Source: Lepidonotus clava
Taxonomy: Eukaryota > Annelida > Polychaeta > Phyllodocida > Polynoidae
Assembly (NCBI GenBank): GCA_936440205.1
Contig: OW387139.1
Span: 3,213,596-3,277,595 of the forward strand
Reading direction: 5' to 3'
Length of the DNA stretch: 64,000 bases
Position 1 is the stretch's first letter. Each line of letters opens with the position of its first letter. Below are positions 36,401-48,933 of this stretch, piece by piece. The position numbers and the translations under genes are program-made. The notes beneath the pieces are model-generated. The model was not told where the DNA came from. It ran no database searches and worked only from the letters and a program-made list of their open reading frames with translations.

Positions 36401-37708
36401 TGTGTATACACATTTAGAACTGATAATTTGCTGGTGGTAATAGAACAATTAGCAATACTGATTAATAAAATTGTGAGGTATGTTTCTAGACTATTACATT
36501 TGCCAAATTAAAGATAATACCAGACTTTTTATACACTGATGGAAAAACCTTGGCTAACAATATTTTGGAGAAAATTGATAGGCTAGACTTGAAGGCAATG
36601 TACTTCTACATGAAGCTTTTTAAGATCCTAAATATACTTAGGCATCTAATGCAATGTCATTTTGATTCAATCCTCACTGCCCATTACCACCATCTTACCC
36701 TCACACATACCCCTCCATGTACCCACAACTCCCACTCTAGGGACCGATCCCCAATCAAGGAGCCGCACTCGGGAGACGTGCGGAACCTGTCAGCTGAGAT
36801 GGATGGATCGCTCTGTTCCCTTCCTCCCCAACCATCAATCTATATCCCTCTGTGTTTTACCCATAATCCATCTCTCTTCTGCTTACTTCCTCTTCTTGTC
36901 CCACTATACAGGTCTGTAATCAGCTTCGCTCACCTCCCACGAGACAGCTCATGGTGGCTTGTTAAAGTATTTAAATCTACGACCGTTAAAAAGGGCATTG
37001 AATCATCACCGTATTAAAAGCCCATCATTCTAGCCACAGCGGGTGTTTTTATGGAGAACTCTTGGATTACTATGTGTATTTAGGTAATTCACTATAGAGC
37101 GGGCGATACGGGCACTGGTTGTTTTACTCGCACTGAGATACAGCAGGCTGCTTTCTTTGAGGACCGATTGGCGCTATTCGGACAACAAGACGAATGCACT
37201 TGACGAGTCATGAAGGTGGTTGATTGAAAGGTGTCCCCATCAACCCTTTTCTGCACTCAACTTTCCTACCAAGTGTCCTACCAGGTTCTTTCCCTCCCCT
37301 CTATATACTTCTGGCCTACCTTACTTTACACCTTTTTACTTTCTGCCATGTTCTGACCTCTTTCTAACTTAACTGCTGTTCACTATGGTTGTCCCAAAGG
37401 AAACTTATGAACAGAGAGATCCTTAGACAAATATTCCTGAATATTAAGAGGTTTTGTTACTTGTCAAGCATCCACAGCTGTATGAATATTAGTTGCGCGT
37501 ATGGCATTTTACTGCAGATCCATCAATATGGGCACTTTATAGAATAATTTCAGTTTTCCCATCATACATATACATATCAAGACAACAAGTGTATACAAAA
37601 CTGCATTGCCCAAAGATTTGCTTATGTTCTTTGTAATAATTAATTGAAAAAAAACTGCAAATAATTTTCTTCTGTCCCCTCATAATCTGATAAATACTGG
37701 GTTCCCCC
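33470..37708. other. Gene-free stretch in the 13.8-kb APBA intron
   Basis: No exon was recognised. Open frames at 34054-34263 and 36550-37017 lack known domains. GC-richer islands at 34070-34260 and 36740-36800 could be conserved non-coding elements. Confidence 0.35.
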
Positions 37709-37710
37709 TT

Positions 37711-37945
37711 ATATACCCTTTGATGATGATGATGATGTGTTGGAGGTCTACTCAGCAATTTTTCAGCTATATCAAGACCAACTCTGGTTTTTGACTACCA
37801 ATTGGCTGACTGAATCTAAGGGGGTTAGAACAACGGCAAGGCAAGGTAGTACAACAGGCAGAGCCCAGACTCGAACCGGGCCTCCCAAATGCAAGGCGAG
37901 CACTCTTTCCACTATACTATCCCGCCCCCTATATATACCCTTTGA
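37711..37945 (-). mobile_element. tRNA-derived SINE, family C, copy 1, with target duplication
   Basis: The direct repeat ATATACCCTTTGA flanks the element (37711-37723 and 37933-37945). Read on the minus strand it starts with a tRNA-like head (TAGTATAGTGG as A box, GGTTCGAGTC as B box), continues through the body ATATAGCTGAAAAATTGCTG, and ends in a (CAT)n tail. The structure and 13-bp duplication show LINE-type retroposition. Confidence 0.88.
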
Positions 37946-37949
37946 GTTG

Positions 37950-40900
37950 GACTCAAACTCTGTATTGGTTAAACAGCTATCACCCCTAAATACAGACACT
38001 TATTGATTATTGTAGCATATAGCTTTGCTGTGAGTTCATAATTCTCTATCATCTTAGTCTATTAAGCACAATTCACCCCTCTGGCAGCCCTCCTTGAATC
38101 AAACTATTAAAAATACCCAGCTGCTGTAACTAAATGTCAATCCTGCAGCTATTTCAATATCTCCTCCTGGCAATTCAAGACAGCTTTTTATTGGTTGTCT
38201 TCAAATTAAAAGTGCAGGACTGTAAGTGTGGTCTGAACAACAATAAGTTTTTACTCTCCCTTAAGATTAACTGTTACATAGTTTTATGCATTGATGAAGG
38301 ATGTTTTATGTGAGAAATATGGACTATAAAGGCCACCCAGATTGTTCATCATGGATGCAGCAATTCGCTTTTAATGATACTCGTAAATCTGTACATCTAT
38401 TTGGATTGCTTCACTTGCGATAAAAACAAATGAAACAAAGCCGAGTCAATCTACACTTAAATGACTTCATCAACCACACTCACTGGTATTTATCACAAGA
38501 TGGGTAAATTATTTTTTTCCTTTGAAAGTAGTCCTGTATATATTCACAGCACTGCAAGAGAAATGAAATGTGCTATGGTTTGGCATATATATCCTATGCA
38601 CTTAAACCTTCATGTAATTTAAGGATTGTTAAATGTGCTTTTAATAATAATTCTGAATGGACCCGAATCATTTCTTCACTGATAAAATGCCTCTGAAAAA
38701 GGTAAATCCAAACACAAGGATTTTAACTGGCATTTGTTGAGTTGAACAACCTATGAAACCTATCGCAATATATTTCCTAAATCAATTCCCACAAGATCTT
38801 TGGAGCATTCTCTCACTATTTCATGTCCCAATTAATATAAACATGTTCAAAACTGACTCACAGATCAAGCCAAAACTCTCGGTACCACAAACCAAACCCA
38901 CACACCACACCTTTGCTATTGACACCCACTGGCTCCCCTATCTGAATCCAGCTTTATCGCGGAGCTGTATTGTTCTCTTTGTCCGGGTCGACAGTTCATC
39001 GTCAGGGCCACTATTTGCAGCGCTAATGCCATCAGAGGGACCGATGAAGGTCTTTATCTGCCATTATCACAGAGGTGACCACCACAGAGCTTGGCCGGGT
39101 TCTCTGATCTGTGCAGCCGCGTGCCAAATGTCCACTCCCACACAACACTTGGGTCATAATACCGCTCAGCTGGGACGCTTTTACACTGATGGAGTGCTTA
39201 TGTAGATATGATACATCAAATGTTTACAAAATAGTAATCCAGATTTCACTAGAACCTCCAGGTTATTGAGTAAAATATTTATCAAATAATTTTTTTCTTG
39301 TTCCATACAGAAAAAAAGATGTTTATTAATTTAGATAATATGTATCTTGATCCATGCAGAAAACAAGATGATTGTAGATGTTAGAACAACGCTGACTACA
39401 ACAGAGCCTGGCCCAGTCCATAAACCTTCTTTAGACATTTCAATCCTTAATGCAGCTAACAGGAAACCTTTCTTATGAGATAAATGCATTGACAGAGTAG
39501 CATTTACTGCAATTCAAGAAAATGTCAGTGCCTGACCATCACAATGCATCGTGTTGTGGCACCGTTCCTAAAGCGGCTCTCCCACACCCCTTTATTAGGG
39601 TCCAGAGAGTGGCTGCGGTGACGTCAACACCGCGCTAACAGGTGCGACAATAACTGCGACACGTCTGTGTAAAGGGCTTGGGAAAGGGCAATTGGCGCTC
39701 AACAGGGGACTGGTCAGGGCCAGCTGGCAACAGTGCGAGCTGGGAAAAAGGAGGAGGGGGGCAGGATTTTGGTGGATTAGCAATATCAGAATATCATGAA
39801 TAATTATCATGTTTTTCTTTTATGGCCAGTGATGTTAATCAGAACAATGGCATGACTACTTCCTCATTTTAAAACAAGGCCTTTAGATAATTTAGGTGTC
39901 TTTCTGAATGGTAGAATGGCCAAATGGTGTACCACATTTCTATAATCATGTTGGCAGTATTTTAGGTTAGGCTCTTGGATACTATCACATGTATCCTTGA
40001 TAATGTACTGAATGACATGGTTTCTATATATGTGAAACATGAAAAAATTGCATTTTGACATTTGATTGAATTAGATATTATTAAAATCATTGCTCTCCTA
40101 TTCAGGCATAACAGGAAAATATAACATTTATTTCTGCAGCTCGTGAAACACCAGTCATTAATATCGATAAATACATGATTACAGAAAGAATATCCCAGTG
40201 AGTGGCGGTTGGCAATGGGGATGTGAGGAGACTGGGTGCTGTTATGTGGGTCCGTAAGCCACTCACAGTATCCTTTTTGATCCCTGAGTCTCCCCTCTCA
40301 ACCTACTCTCGACCGTTTGAATCCAACCACAACCAGGTTTTTGTCTGCGGCTTTTGAAGGACACGCAGCCCTCCCCATGCAGGTTTTGGACTGAAGAGCC
40401 CCATCATAGAACACAGGGCTGATGGAGCCTGTGCCAGACTCTTTCAATGCCTAATGCCATTATGCTTAATGCTGAAAGCAGTCAGAAAACCTCCAGCGAT
40501 GCCTCTCTATGTGGCGGCCATCAGAGAAAATGAGCAGCGACATTCTGCGGAAACAGATTCTTTCCGGTTATGGTGTCGCGTTAGGGAATGACTACTGACT
40601 GAGAAGAAGCAAACCTGACAAGATACCCAGAAAGAAATTGAGATAGCAAAATGTCTATGGAGACAGGGAGCTTAGGTGGCTTTCACCTTGCTGTCACATT
40701 CAGATTCAAATTCTGATTTTGGCTCAAACTCTGACACTGACTAACCATAAAACAAAGGTTCAACACTGTAAGTATTCAACTTTGAAAAAAATTAGCAGAT
40801 TAACTGGTGTCAGAATCAGAAATCAGTTTTTGATGAGGTCTGAATGGTCAACTGAATATAGGATTTTGAACTAAAAGCTTGAGGTGAGAATCAAGTTGCA

Positions 40901-41830
40901 ATAGGCAATCAGCCAGCAGTATGAATGCAGCTTTATCAGAGGCCTGGATTCAGCAGCCATCTAAGGAGTGGAGCAGAGCGGTGAATAAACCTCGCTGACA
41001 GCTTTCCCCAGGGCCTCGACGAAAGTGTGAAAAAAGATGGCTTAATTTCCTGAGGGACTGCGGCCAACATATTGTCTGCCCGTTTACCATGTTGGTTTGG
41101 TATTTGAAGGACTCACTTAGGGGGCTGTCAGAATTCAGGTGTCTGCACCGCATGTCCTCCAGGGGCTTAAAGGTATCAACACTTCAGGCGCAGTAGGGCG
41201 AGCACGATAGAAGGATTCAACTGTCTGATTAGAATGTAAAGCGGGCTTGAACAATCATCAGTAGCCTCACTGAGGTTATTCATTCTGATGACCTAATGAT
41301 AATGGTGTATGACATTAATATTCCATTTTTCAATCTATTTTCACTGAATGTAAGGTATTGAACAAGGCCACAATGCTGATATCTTTGATGTCTGCTTTAG
41401 GTGGAGAGAACACTAATGAAAGCAACTATAACTAACTTTCAGCATTGCGAACTCTGACATACCCCTTGAAATACATAAACCATGGGAGATATATCACCAT
41501 AAAAAAGTGAAAAAGAAAATCTCTGAAAAATGACAGGATGTGATCCCTCCTCCATAGTAGGCTGGGGAGTATGGCAGTGGTTGGGAGTTAAGCCTAGCCG
41601 AAGGGGTAAAGAGCTAATGGGAAGGGAGTAGGATGACAAGCGGAGACTTAGCCTGTCTGCCCTGCAGCGCTCAGTCCAGTCGGCCAAGTACTTGTTGCTT
41701 GGTTGGGGGTCAACCTCCAGTTAGCACCGTCTGTTTCGGCCATGTTGAGCTGCCCCTTGGCTAGAGCTACTTTATCAATGTCTTTCTCTAGTTTTCTTTC
41801 AATGTGTGTGTCTAAAGCCCCAAACCCATT
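37950..41830. other. Gene-free stretch in the 13.8-kb APBA intron
   Basis: No exon was recognised. GC-richer patches at 38940-39170, 39540-39760 and 40200-40600 hold short open frames only, such as a 30-codon plus-strand frame near 40488. Confidence 0.35.
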
Positions 41831-42003
41831 AAGCCCCATACCCACTAGGCGATTTTGGATCGGCCGACGATGACCAGCGTCGGCGTTAAAATCGGCGTCG
41901 GCGTCGGTGTAAAATTATCAAACATGCTTAATATGGATTGGTGGTCCCGTCGGCGTCGGCCGACGCCGATTCACCAAAAAGTGGTCTAGTGGGTATGGCG
42001 CTT
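41831..42003. mobile_element. Palindromic MITE rich in CGTCGGC
   Basis: The ends AAGCCCCATACCCACTAG and CTAGTGGGTATGGCGCTT are inverted repeats. Inside, CGGCCGACG and CGTCGGCCGACGCCG make further arms. GC content and CpG density are far above the flanks. It is about 173 bp with no coding capacity. Confidence 0.8.
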
Positions 42004-44100
42004 TAGGCGATTTTGAAAAAGTTAGCTCACCTATGATTCTGTTCAGCCAACCTCAACCCTTCTCTCTCCAACATGCCACTATGAGCACTCCTAGTCCTAC
42101 CCTGGAGATCATAACTATCTTTGTATCTTTAGCACTCAGCTGCATACCTGCCTCAAGCAACAATTCTATGTTTTACACTGGCTTAAACATATACACAAAC
42201 TCTAGCTTGTGTTAGTCTAAAAACCCTACCATTCTGTGAGATGAAGCCAGCAGAAACAGCCACAATACTTCCTGAATACAGTTTTACAAAATAGCACAGG
42301 TATATTTTTCTTCAAGTTCAATACAATAACTTGAATATCTACAAAAAACTCCATCTCTTGAATTCCTTTATCACAGATATTCCCTAAAACACAGCAAAGA
42401 CTAAGAAAATAAGCTTGATTTTCTGAATTTAACATGGACAGCAAGTAACTAAGGCATTATAAGAAGATAATCAAAATGCAAGAAACATTGATGAATCATA
42501 TACTTATACATACATTCATAAGCCTGTTTTATAAAATCATACTCCAAGAAATATAAAATCAAAATTTATTGATTCTGCTTGGTTAAATTATAATCTAATA
42601 TATATCATGAGATATGGAGAAATGTAAAGACAAGAGGCGCACCAAAGATTAAGTACAGAATTTTGGCATTGCTTCCACATGTGTATTATACAGTTGATAA
42701 GTTAATTTCATTCCCCCGCTTTGTTCTTGGATCCATATTTAACCATCTAAAATATAACAAGAGCCAAAGGTTGCTACCTGTTGACAAAATTACAAGTTAA
42801 CAATTTGTAGTAAAGTATATAAGACAATCCTTCACAATCACGAATGCCGCATTACCGAAGCACATGCCAAATTTCTTGAAATGATTGAAATCTACAAGTG
42901 ACAACACTACGTCAAGGTCAAAGGTGAGTGAAAACAGACAAAATGGAGATGAAGGTAATATCTGAAATGATGTGTTGTTCTGACTAGATTTCCAAGATTC
43001 TTCAGTTATGCAATCAGTAGCAAAGGGTGCATTTATTTAAGTGGTGGAGCCTATGGGAAAACAACTGAAATGTGCTAAACAGATAAGATGGGAAAACATA
43101 GGAATAATCAGCAAGTAATGGATGAACTGACACTTTGGTAAGGGCATATTTTGGGACGTTGGGCCCAAAGGTAAATTTATCCAATCAGCAGTGATAAAAT
43201 GGTAAGAAAACAAAATTGAACAAATTATTATATAGACAAATTAATTGGGATTTGAAAAATATGTTGAAAAATATCATAGCGTGGTTGTACACAATAGGGA
43301 CTGTATTGTGTTAAAATTGGTTTATAATTAGCGAAAACAGAATGTAAAGTAAATCTGGAGATTAATAAATACAAAAGAATTAGGAAAGGATAATATAAGC
43401 AGCATCTGTTTGATTCCCTGTCGTTTAATCACCCAGCGACTGTCTGGTGTTGGATAATTGCTAAGCCCGCAGAATAGTCTTTTGAAGCCGACCTTTTTTC
43501 AGCAAACCGATTTAACCGCTCCTGTCGACATGCCATGAGGCAATCGGGATCCGTGGCTCTTCTGCGGCAGAACACAGGTTCGCTTTTACGAGCAAGTGCA
43601 CAACTTCCTGTAAGCTAGCCTCAGTTTGGTTTTGTCCTCACATAAATGTCACTGATTAAATTCTTGAGTGTCAGACCGAGCAGTATTGTTTCTATATATT
43701 GATGTGTCACAAGGAAAATTTCGGATAAAATACGCGAACCAATATTCTGAGATTGAGGTTGGTTGTTCTAACTTGTTCAATCTAATCTGATTCATTATCT
43801 TACGAATTATCACAGGTATCTAACAGCCTGAACAGGATAACCATGCACCCTTGTTTGTATACCGAATGTTTTTAAGACAATGTGCAATCTCACGAAAATG
43901 CTTCGTATAACCACCTAATCTAGTGAAGGTCAGACAACTTCAATGATAATTTTGGGATATCAATTGAAAGTTGGTATAAAAAAAAAAAAAAGACAGTACT
44001 GAGGAGACTATATTTGTTTCTTATCAATATTACAAATACAAATTATATTCCATTAAATCTTGAAATCCTTTGGTAAGAGAATGAATGTTTCACTGAGAAG
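42004..44100. other. Gene-free stretch in the 13.8-kb APBA intron
   Basis: Mostly AT-rich; nothing recognised. A GC-richer island lies at 43430-43620. Confidence 0.35.
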
Positions 44101-44189
44101 TACAGATTGAGAGTCTCTTCTGTAGAGGAGCTGCCCTAGAAAGGGGGATGATGTGGTTCTGGGATAGATTCAGGTCTTTTGATACTATT

Positions 44190-44812
44190 TTAAAGCCAAG
44201 CCGCTCTATAGACTACGAGTCCCTGAAAATGACATGCAAGCCCATCAGCCAACAGAGAGGGCGGGGACAGTCACCCGCTTAGACCTGCTTCAACCGGCAC
44301 TAAACCCGTTCTAATGAAGTAGTATTTCATGATGTCCTAAATTTCACTCTACTCACTTTGAGTCCCAGATATAATGGACTGCCTGTGAGGGGGACACCCA
44401 TCACCAACCGAGACCAGATCAAACTTTCATGAATGCTTCTACGCTAACCCTCTTTTAACAAAACAAGTATTCCATGATGTCCTAGATCTTGACTATATCA
44501 CTCTACTCACAATGACTCCACATAATAATAGACTGTAGGGCCATCAAGCACTTGTGAGGGGGACACCCATCATTGACTGCTTAAAACTGCAAGACTGCTT
44601 CTACGCTCCCCCTCTTTTAAAGAACAAGTATTCCATAGTGTCCTACATCTTAATTATACTGGTCTTCTCACTATGGGTCCCAGATATAATAGACTGAAGG
44701 CCCATCAGCTGAAAGGAGGGGTCGACTCATCACCCGCTCAGACCTGATCAAACTTTCATGACCGCTTCTACGCTAACCTTCTTTTAACATAACAAGTATT
44801 CCATAATGTCCT
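44190..44812 (+). repeat. Satellite-like array, about four units of 146-168 bp
   Basis: The blocks CCCAGATATAATxGACTG, CCCATCA, GACCTGATCAAACTTTCATG, GCTTCTACGCTAACC, CTTTTAACA and AAGTATTCCATxATGTCCTA recur in order. The units end near 44335, 44481, 44642 and 44810. The first unit is the most diverged and the last two the closest. Confidence 0.85.
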
Positions 44813-44814
44813 AT

Positions 44815-47250
44815 GACTACACTTTATTTGCTAAATTGTTATTGTACTACTGATTCCTATCTATGTAGAATCCAGGTTAAAACCATGTGGGTTTTCTGTT
44901 CTGCGAGTCCGCTAAAAGGTCAGGCAGCCATAAAAGACGACCTTCCGTGCGGGATCGGCTTTTGTGGGGCTACGTATGTACTTTGTGTGTGGCTGTGTGT
45001 TAATGAAACTAACAACATAGAGTATGGCCACAATAACTTTAGCAAATAAGGCAACTATATATCCAGGAATACATGGAAAAAGGCTTCCAAACTATTTAGT
45101 TAAAATGTATATGTTTTTCAAACCAACAGTGACAATGAGGCCTGGACAGAACATTCATGCACTCATGGCTGGTTCATTCTAGAAAATGGTGTGACTCTGT
45201 CACCCTTCACAGAAGAATTAGTTGTTCCAATATGAATGACCCTAAACCTGACACAAGAAACATGATGTGCAAAAAATAAAATCTAAGACTGTTGACTGCA
45301 TCCCCACTGCAAATCAAATTGCTCTATTTCGAATGAATACTCATAGTCCCAAGTACCAAACTTAAAGGTGAGCATCTGTCTAAACCTGAAGGGAATGAAC
45401 TTGTCTTAGAGCCATCTATTACACAAAGTACATGGTGATACAAAAGGCTTGCGATGTTTTTCTGTTATGCCCGGGTGCTTAATACATGATACCAGACAGT
45501 CGCTGAGAATGCCTCGGCACAAACAAAGAGCTTCCAACTGAAAACAAGGACATAATATTGACATAATATGCAAAAATGTGTAACCGTGCAAACTAAAGTG
45601 AAGCTGGGTGGAAGGTGAGGAAAGGAAATCAATGGGAAATTAATTGATTCAAAATGGACTACCACCACTTAATAATATGGCTATGTGTTCTAGGTTCCTT
45701 CAATGGAGGAAGGTTCAAAATGGTGCAGCTACAGAGATATTGTTGATTGCCAAATCACCGAGGAGGATTCGTAAATCGAGAAAAATTGGGGACTACCCTA
45801 AGCCATTCCCTTCACCATTTCCTTCAGCCCCCATGTACCCATGCCGGGAGAGACGGTGGAACGATAAGTGAACTGCGTATAATACCATTACTGGAACTAA
45901 AACAATTATTGAAATGAGGAATAAATCAAGTAAATTGTATTGTAAATTCCTGTTTCTGCTCTTTCAACTATGCGACTCATTATTGCTATCTATTGAAAAT
46001 GAGTCTTTTAATAATTTTAGTCTTCAAATTATCTAATTTGAATTTATTGTTGTTGTACAAACATTTATATAAACATGCAGAGGTTTGCATATCTAGATGC
46101 ACTGACATGTAATGACTTTTACTCCCTACAATAGAAGTCATAATATTTTAAGTTCCTAGTATGGCTCTTTTGAATGAGTCATTTACAGAAGACATAGGTT
46201 CAACTTAATTTTGAAAATGGATTTTTCAGAGTCTTTAAATTTAAGGCCAAGTGACAACTGAATATGAAAAGACAACCCTCAATTTGTTTAAAATATTCCA
46301 TTTCTCTAACTGCTAGCTCAGCCTGTAGGAGTGCAATAGTGGACTTTTGTCGTGTAAAGTTGGTTTAGTAAAATGAAACAGGAACTGCCTGTCGCTGTCG
46401 GTCGCAACCGAATGTTTTACTTCCAGGAGGCAATCTTGCCAAGCTGAAACCGACAGGACATCTAATCCGAAAAGTTTTACACGAATTAGATTCGAAATGT
46501 AAAGGCGCATTGAAAGCTAGAAAATGTAATCAGTAATTTACATGGAGACATGGGAGTCCCTATTGATGCTCCATGAATGAGTTTAATTTCTCAGCGTAAG
46601 GTCTAGCGTTACGAGATTGAAAACGTAGGCTTTCTTGGAATAATTCTGTGCACACATGATGCTCATTTATTCAATATCTTTCTATTGAAATGAGTTTAAT
46701 AACTGTATTTTAATTAAGCTATTAGAAGCTTTGAATGACTGCATGAATATTACCCAGTTACAATTATCATCTACTTTGTTGCAAATTGATTTTAGTGAGG
46801 TAACTCTTGAGACCTCCCCGTTTCTTTAATTACTTTAACATAAACCTTTTACAAAATATTCCCTGCACGCTCTTTCTGAGGACTTCTTAGGAAGTGCGCA
46901 TTGCAGTGTTCTACTTGCCTTACTGATAAATGACCTGAACTCACATATGATTTAATATTATTATCATAACTAAAGACTCCAACCTATGCTAAGACTTTTC
47001 ATTACATATAATTATCATTTTCCTATTTATAAGACTAGGTCCAGTCCACTGTGGTTAGTTCTATCTCTCTCCGGCAGGAGCTGGGGGCTGTGGGGACACT
47101 TTCCACAGGTGGGTGAGGTTTCAGAAAGGGCCCAGGGGGTTGATGTTGATGTTGTTGTTTTGACTCACCTCGCGTCATCTTACCACACCACAACACCGAC
47201 TCGTAGAAGTAAGGAGGTAGAAAGGGATAGCTTACATGACTCGCGCTCAC
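44815..47250. other. Gene-free stretch before the microexon
   Basis: AT-rich intron sequence. No exon or repeat family was recognised. Confidence 0.4.
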
Positions 47251-47281
47251 CTTGCTTCGCCCGCGACCGCCGCTTCTCCGC
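47251..47281 (-). CDS. APBA: APBA 31-nt microexon, basic linker
   Basis: A very short exon sits between TTTTCAG and a strong donor AAG|GTGAGC. It reads AEKRRSRAKQ plus one base. That G joins the TG that opens the PTB exon at 33469 to give GTG (Val). The phase therefore fits on both sides: 0 entering and 1 leaving. The ten residues carry five Arg/Lys and lie directly N-terminal to the PTB fold, where human X11 proteins also have basic or proline-rich linker sequence (from memory). Because 31 is not a multiple of three, skipping it would shift the frame, so it is expected to be constitutive unless an alternative partner exon exists. The following intron is 13.8 kb. Confidence 0.75.
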
Positions 47282-47742
47282 CTGAAAACAAAGGCGGCCA
47301 TGTTCTACAAGTTGGACATTTTGTTTCAATTATTAAATGATTTACTCTATGATCTGTGATTACAAGCGATCTACTAGACTCACAACGATTCTAGACGTTT
47401 TGATCCAGCTGTTACATAAATAGTATAGTATAATTGAAATAGATAAGAACATTAATTGTTAAGTAAATTAATGATTGCTGAATATATTGGTCATATTATA
47501 TGCTTATAACCACCCTCCCTTGTGCTTGCAAGTTGAAAAAGGATTTAAAGTTATGCACTCAGTGTGCCCCCTTGAGAGACCATGCCTCTTATGGGGCCAT
47601 TTTTGATTCCCCAAAAGTACCCAGTCAAGATACAGACCACTACAGTGAGAGTTAAGCTTAAATCTGATTTGATTTCTACCATGGTCAGGAATAAACTCGA
47701 TGTCAAAATCACTGGAAACCGCTATAAGTGCGGAGGACCTAC

Positions 47743-47852
47743 CTGAGCGCTGCGGTTGACGGGCGGTTTGCTCAGCTCGGGAATGTCGATCTGCTCGTTG
47801 CGGTTGTACTGCTTGTCGAGCAGCTCGTCCGTCTCCTCGTCCGTGTCATACT
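47743..47852 (-). CDS. APBA: APBA exon: acidic linker before the PTB domain
   Basis: This is a 110-nt internal exon. On the minus strand it is entered after ...CCCTCAG and left at CGCTCAG|GTAGGT. It starts with two bases completing a codon and then reads 36 codons, YDTDEETDELLDKQYNRNEQ followed by IDIPELSKPPVNRSAQ, ending in phase 0. GC content is far above the flanking DNA and there is no stop in the frame. The peptide is acidic and probably unstructured, as expected for the region upstream of the PTB in X11 proteins. Assignment to this gene rests on strand, phase continuity with the 31-nt exon 461 bp downstream, and that exon's exact phase match to the PTB exon. I do not recognise a named motif here. 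The preceding exon must end with one spare base. Confidence 0.8.
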
Positions 47853-47866
47853 CTGAGGGCAAACAA

Positions 47867-47942
47867 AGGTCAGAGGTCAGTTAACTAGGTCAACAAGGTC
47901 AACAAAGGTCAACAGGTCATTCATCAGGGTCAGTAAAGGTCA
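47867..47942 (+). promoter_or_regulatory. Run of eight AGGTCA-type half-sites by a 3' splice site
   Basis: Same-strand half-sites start at 47867, 47874, 47887, 47896, 47906, 47914, 47927 (GGGTCA) and 47937. The spacings give DR1, then DR3, DR4 and DR2, then a second DR4. The run begins 15 bp from the exon end at 47852. In the pre-mRNA it is a string of UGACCU words in the branch-point zone. Confidence 0.6.
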
Positions 47943-48397
47943 TAAGGTTAGCGAGTAAGTTACTTAAAGCCAGATTCTTAAACCCCCGTAGTACAAATTT
48001 TTCTATATGATTTCATTAGATGTTGATTAATGGCATTAGCATATTCTTGATATACATTCCCTCACGTTTTTTCTAGACCCCTTCTAATATCCATATATTT
48101 GATATGTATGGCTGATTTCTGACATAGTCATAAGTATTATGACATATTGCAATTTGCAATAGAACATAATGTCATCGCTAATATATAAGATATGGCTTAA
48201 TTCTTAAAATTGCGCCAAAATGCTGAAAGAAAATGTTTCATATCAAGTGTTATTCAGAGCACTGTAAATGCATGCACTGGGCACGAGACGTGCACTGACA
48301 TGCATAACAGTTGGTGGGGGTTATGTCATGTGTGGGTTGGAGTTGTCTGTGTGAATGTGTTCAGGACCAGGGGTAGTTTGGTTTTGTTTGAGATGAT

Positions 48398-48724
48398 GTT
48401 GTGAAATGAACATGAGGAATGATTCAGAGATGGTTGTGATATCAAACAACAATGATGTGTTGGAGTTTAAGGTCTATTCAGCAATTTTTCAGCTATATCA
48501 CAACCACGTTTGTGTTCTTGTACCAAGTACTGATGGCCGTATCTATGGGGGTGAGAATGATGGCAAGGTGAGGTGGTCTAACAGTCAGCAACAGGGGTCG
48601 AACCCAGGCCGGCCGCGTGCAATGCCAGCACGCTAACCACTAGACCACCCAACTCCCCCTTGTTGTGAAATGAACGTGACGAATGATTCAGAGATGATTT
48701 CTGATTAAATAACAACATGATGTA
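48398..48724 (-). mobile_element. tRNA-derived SINE, family C, copy 2, with long flanking repeats
   Basis: On the minus strand the head GGTGGTCTAGTGGTTAGCG and GGGTTCGACCCC are clear A and B boxes. The body ATATAGCTGAAAAATTGCTG matches the copy at 37.8 kb. The element is about 48455-48659. Flanking it, TTGTGAAATGAAC followed by GAATGATTCAGAGATG occurs on both sides (from 48398 and 48662), with weaker similarity running on, giving direct repeats near 60 bp. Confidence 0.85.
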
Positions 48725-48933
48725 AACAAAATGGGATACAATCAATCAGCTCCCAGCCACGAGTTTCTAATTATAGGTCATTAACTTAATAATGCAAGAC
48801 CAGATGTTAAGTGATAACAGGATGAGAAAGACAAGTTACACCTTGAAATTTTCTGGTGCTATGTCGTTACCTATAAAATAAAAATTAGTCGGCCTCACCT
48901 AATACGAGGACACCGAATCGGCCTTTTATTCCT

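Larger units (their letters stand above)
19963..47852 (-). other. APBA: Mint/X11/LIN-10 (APBA) gene, part: linker plus PTB domain
   Basis: This span covers the six exons recognised for a Mint/X11-family adaptor. Family members carry one PTB domain that binds NPTY-type tails such as APP, followed by two C-terminal PDZ domains, and act in synaptic and polarised membrane trafficking (known for the family). The PTB is read from the sequence: [29 protein letters not shown], VDLFVSxEKIMVLNT, [20 protein letters not shown] and CHVFESEE match the family motifs closely. All junctions keep one reading frame. Introns are 461, 13781, 11257, 521 and 1238 bp. No PDZ-coding exon was found at 1-19962, so the 3' part should lie to the left. 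The start codon and most of the N-terminal region are not identified. Confidence 0.93.
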
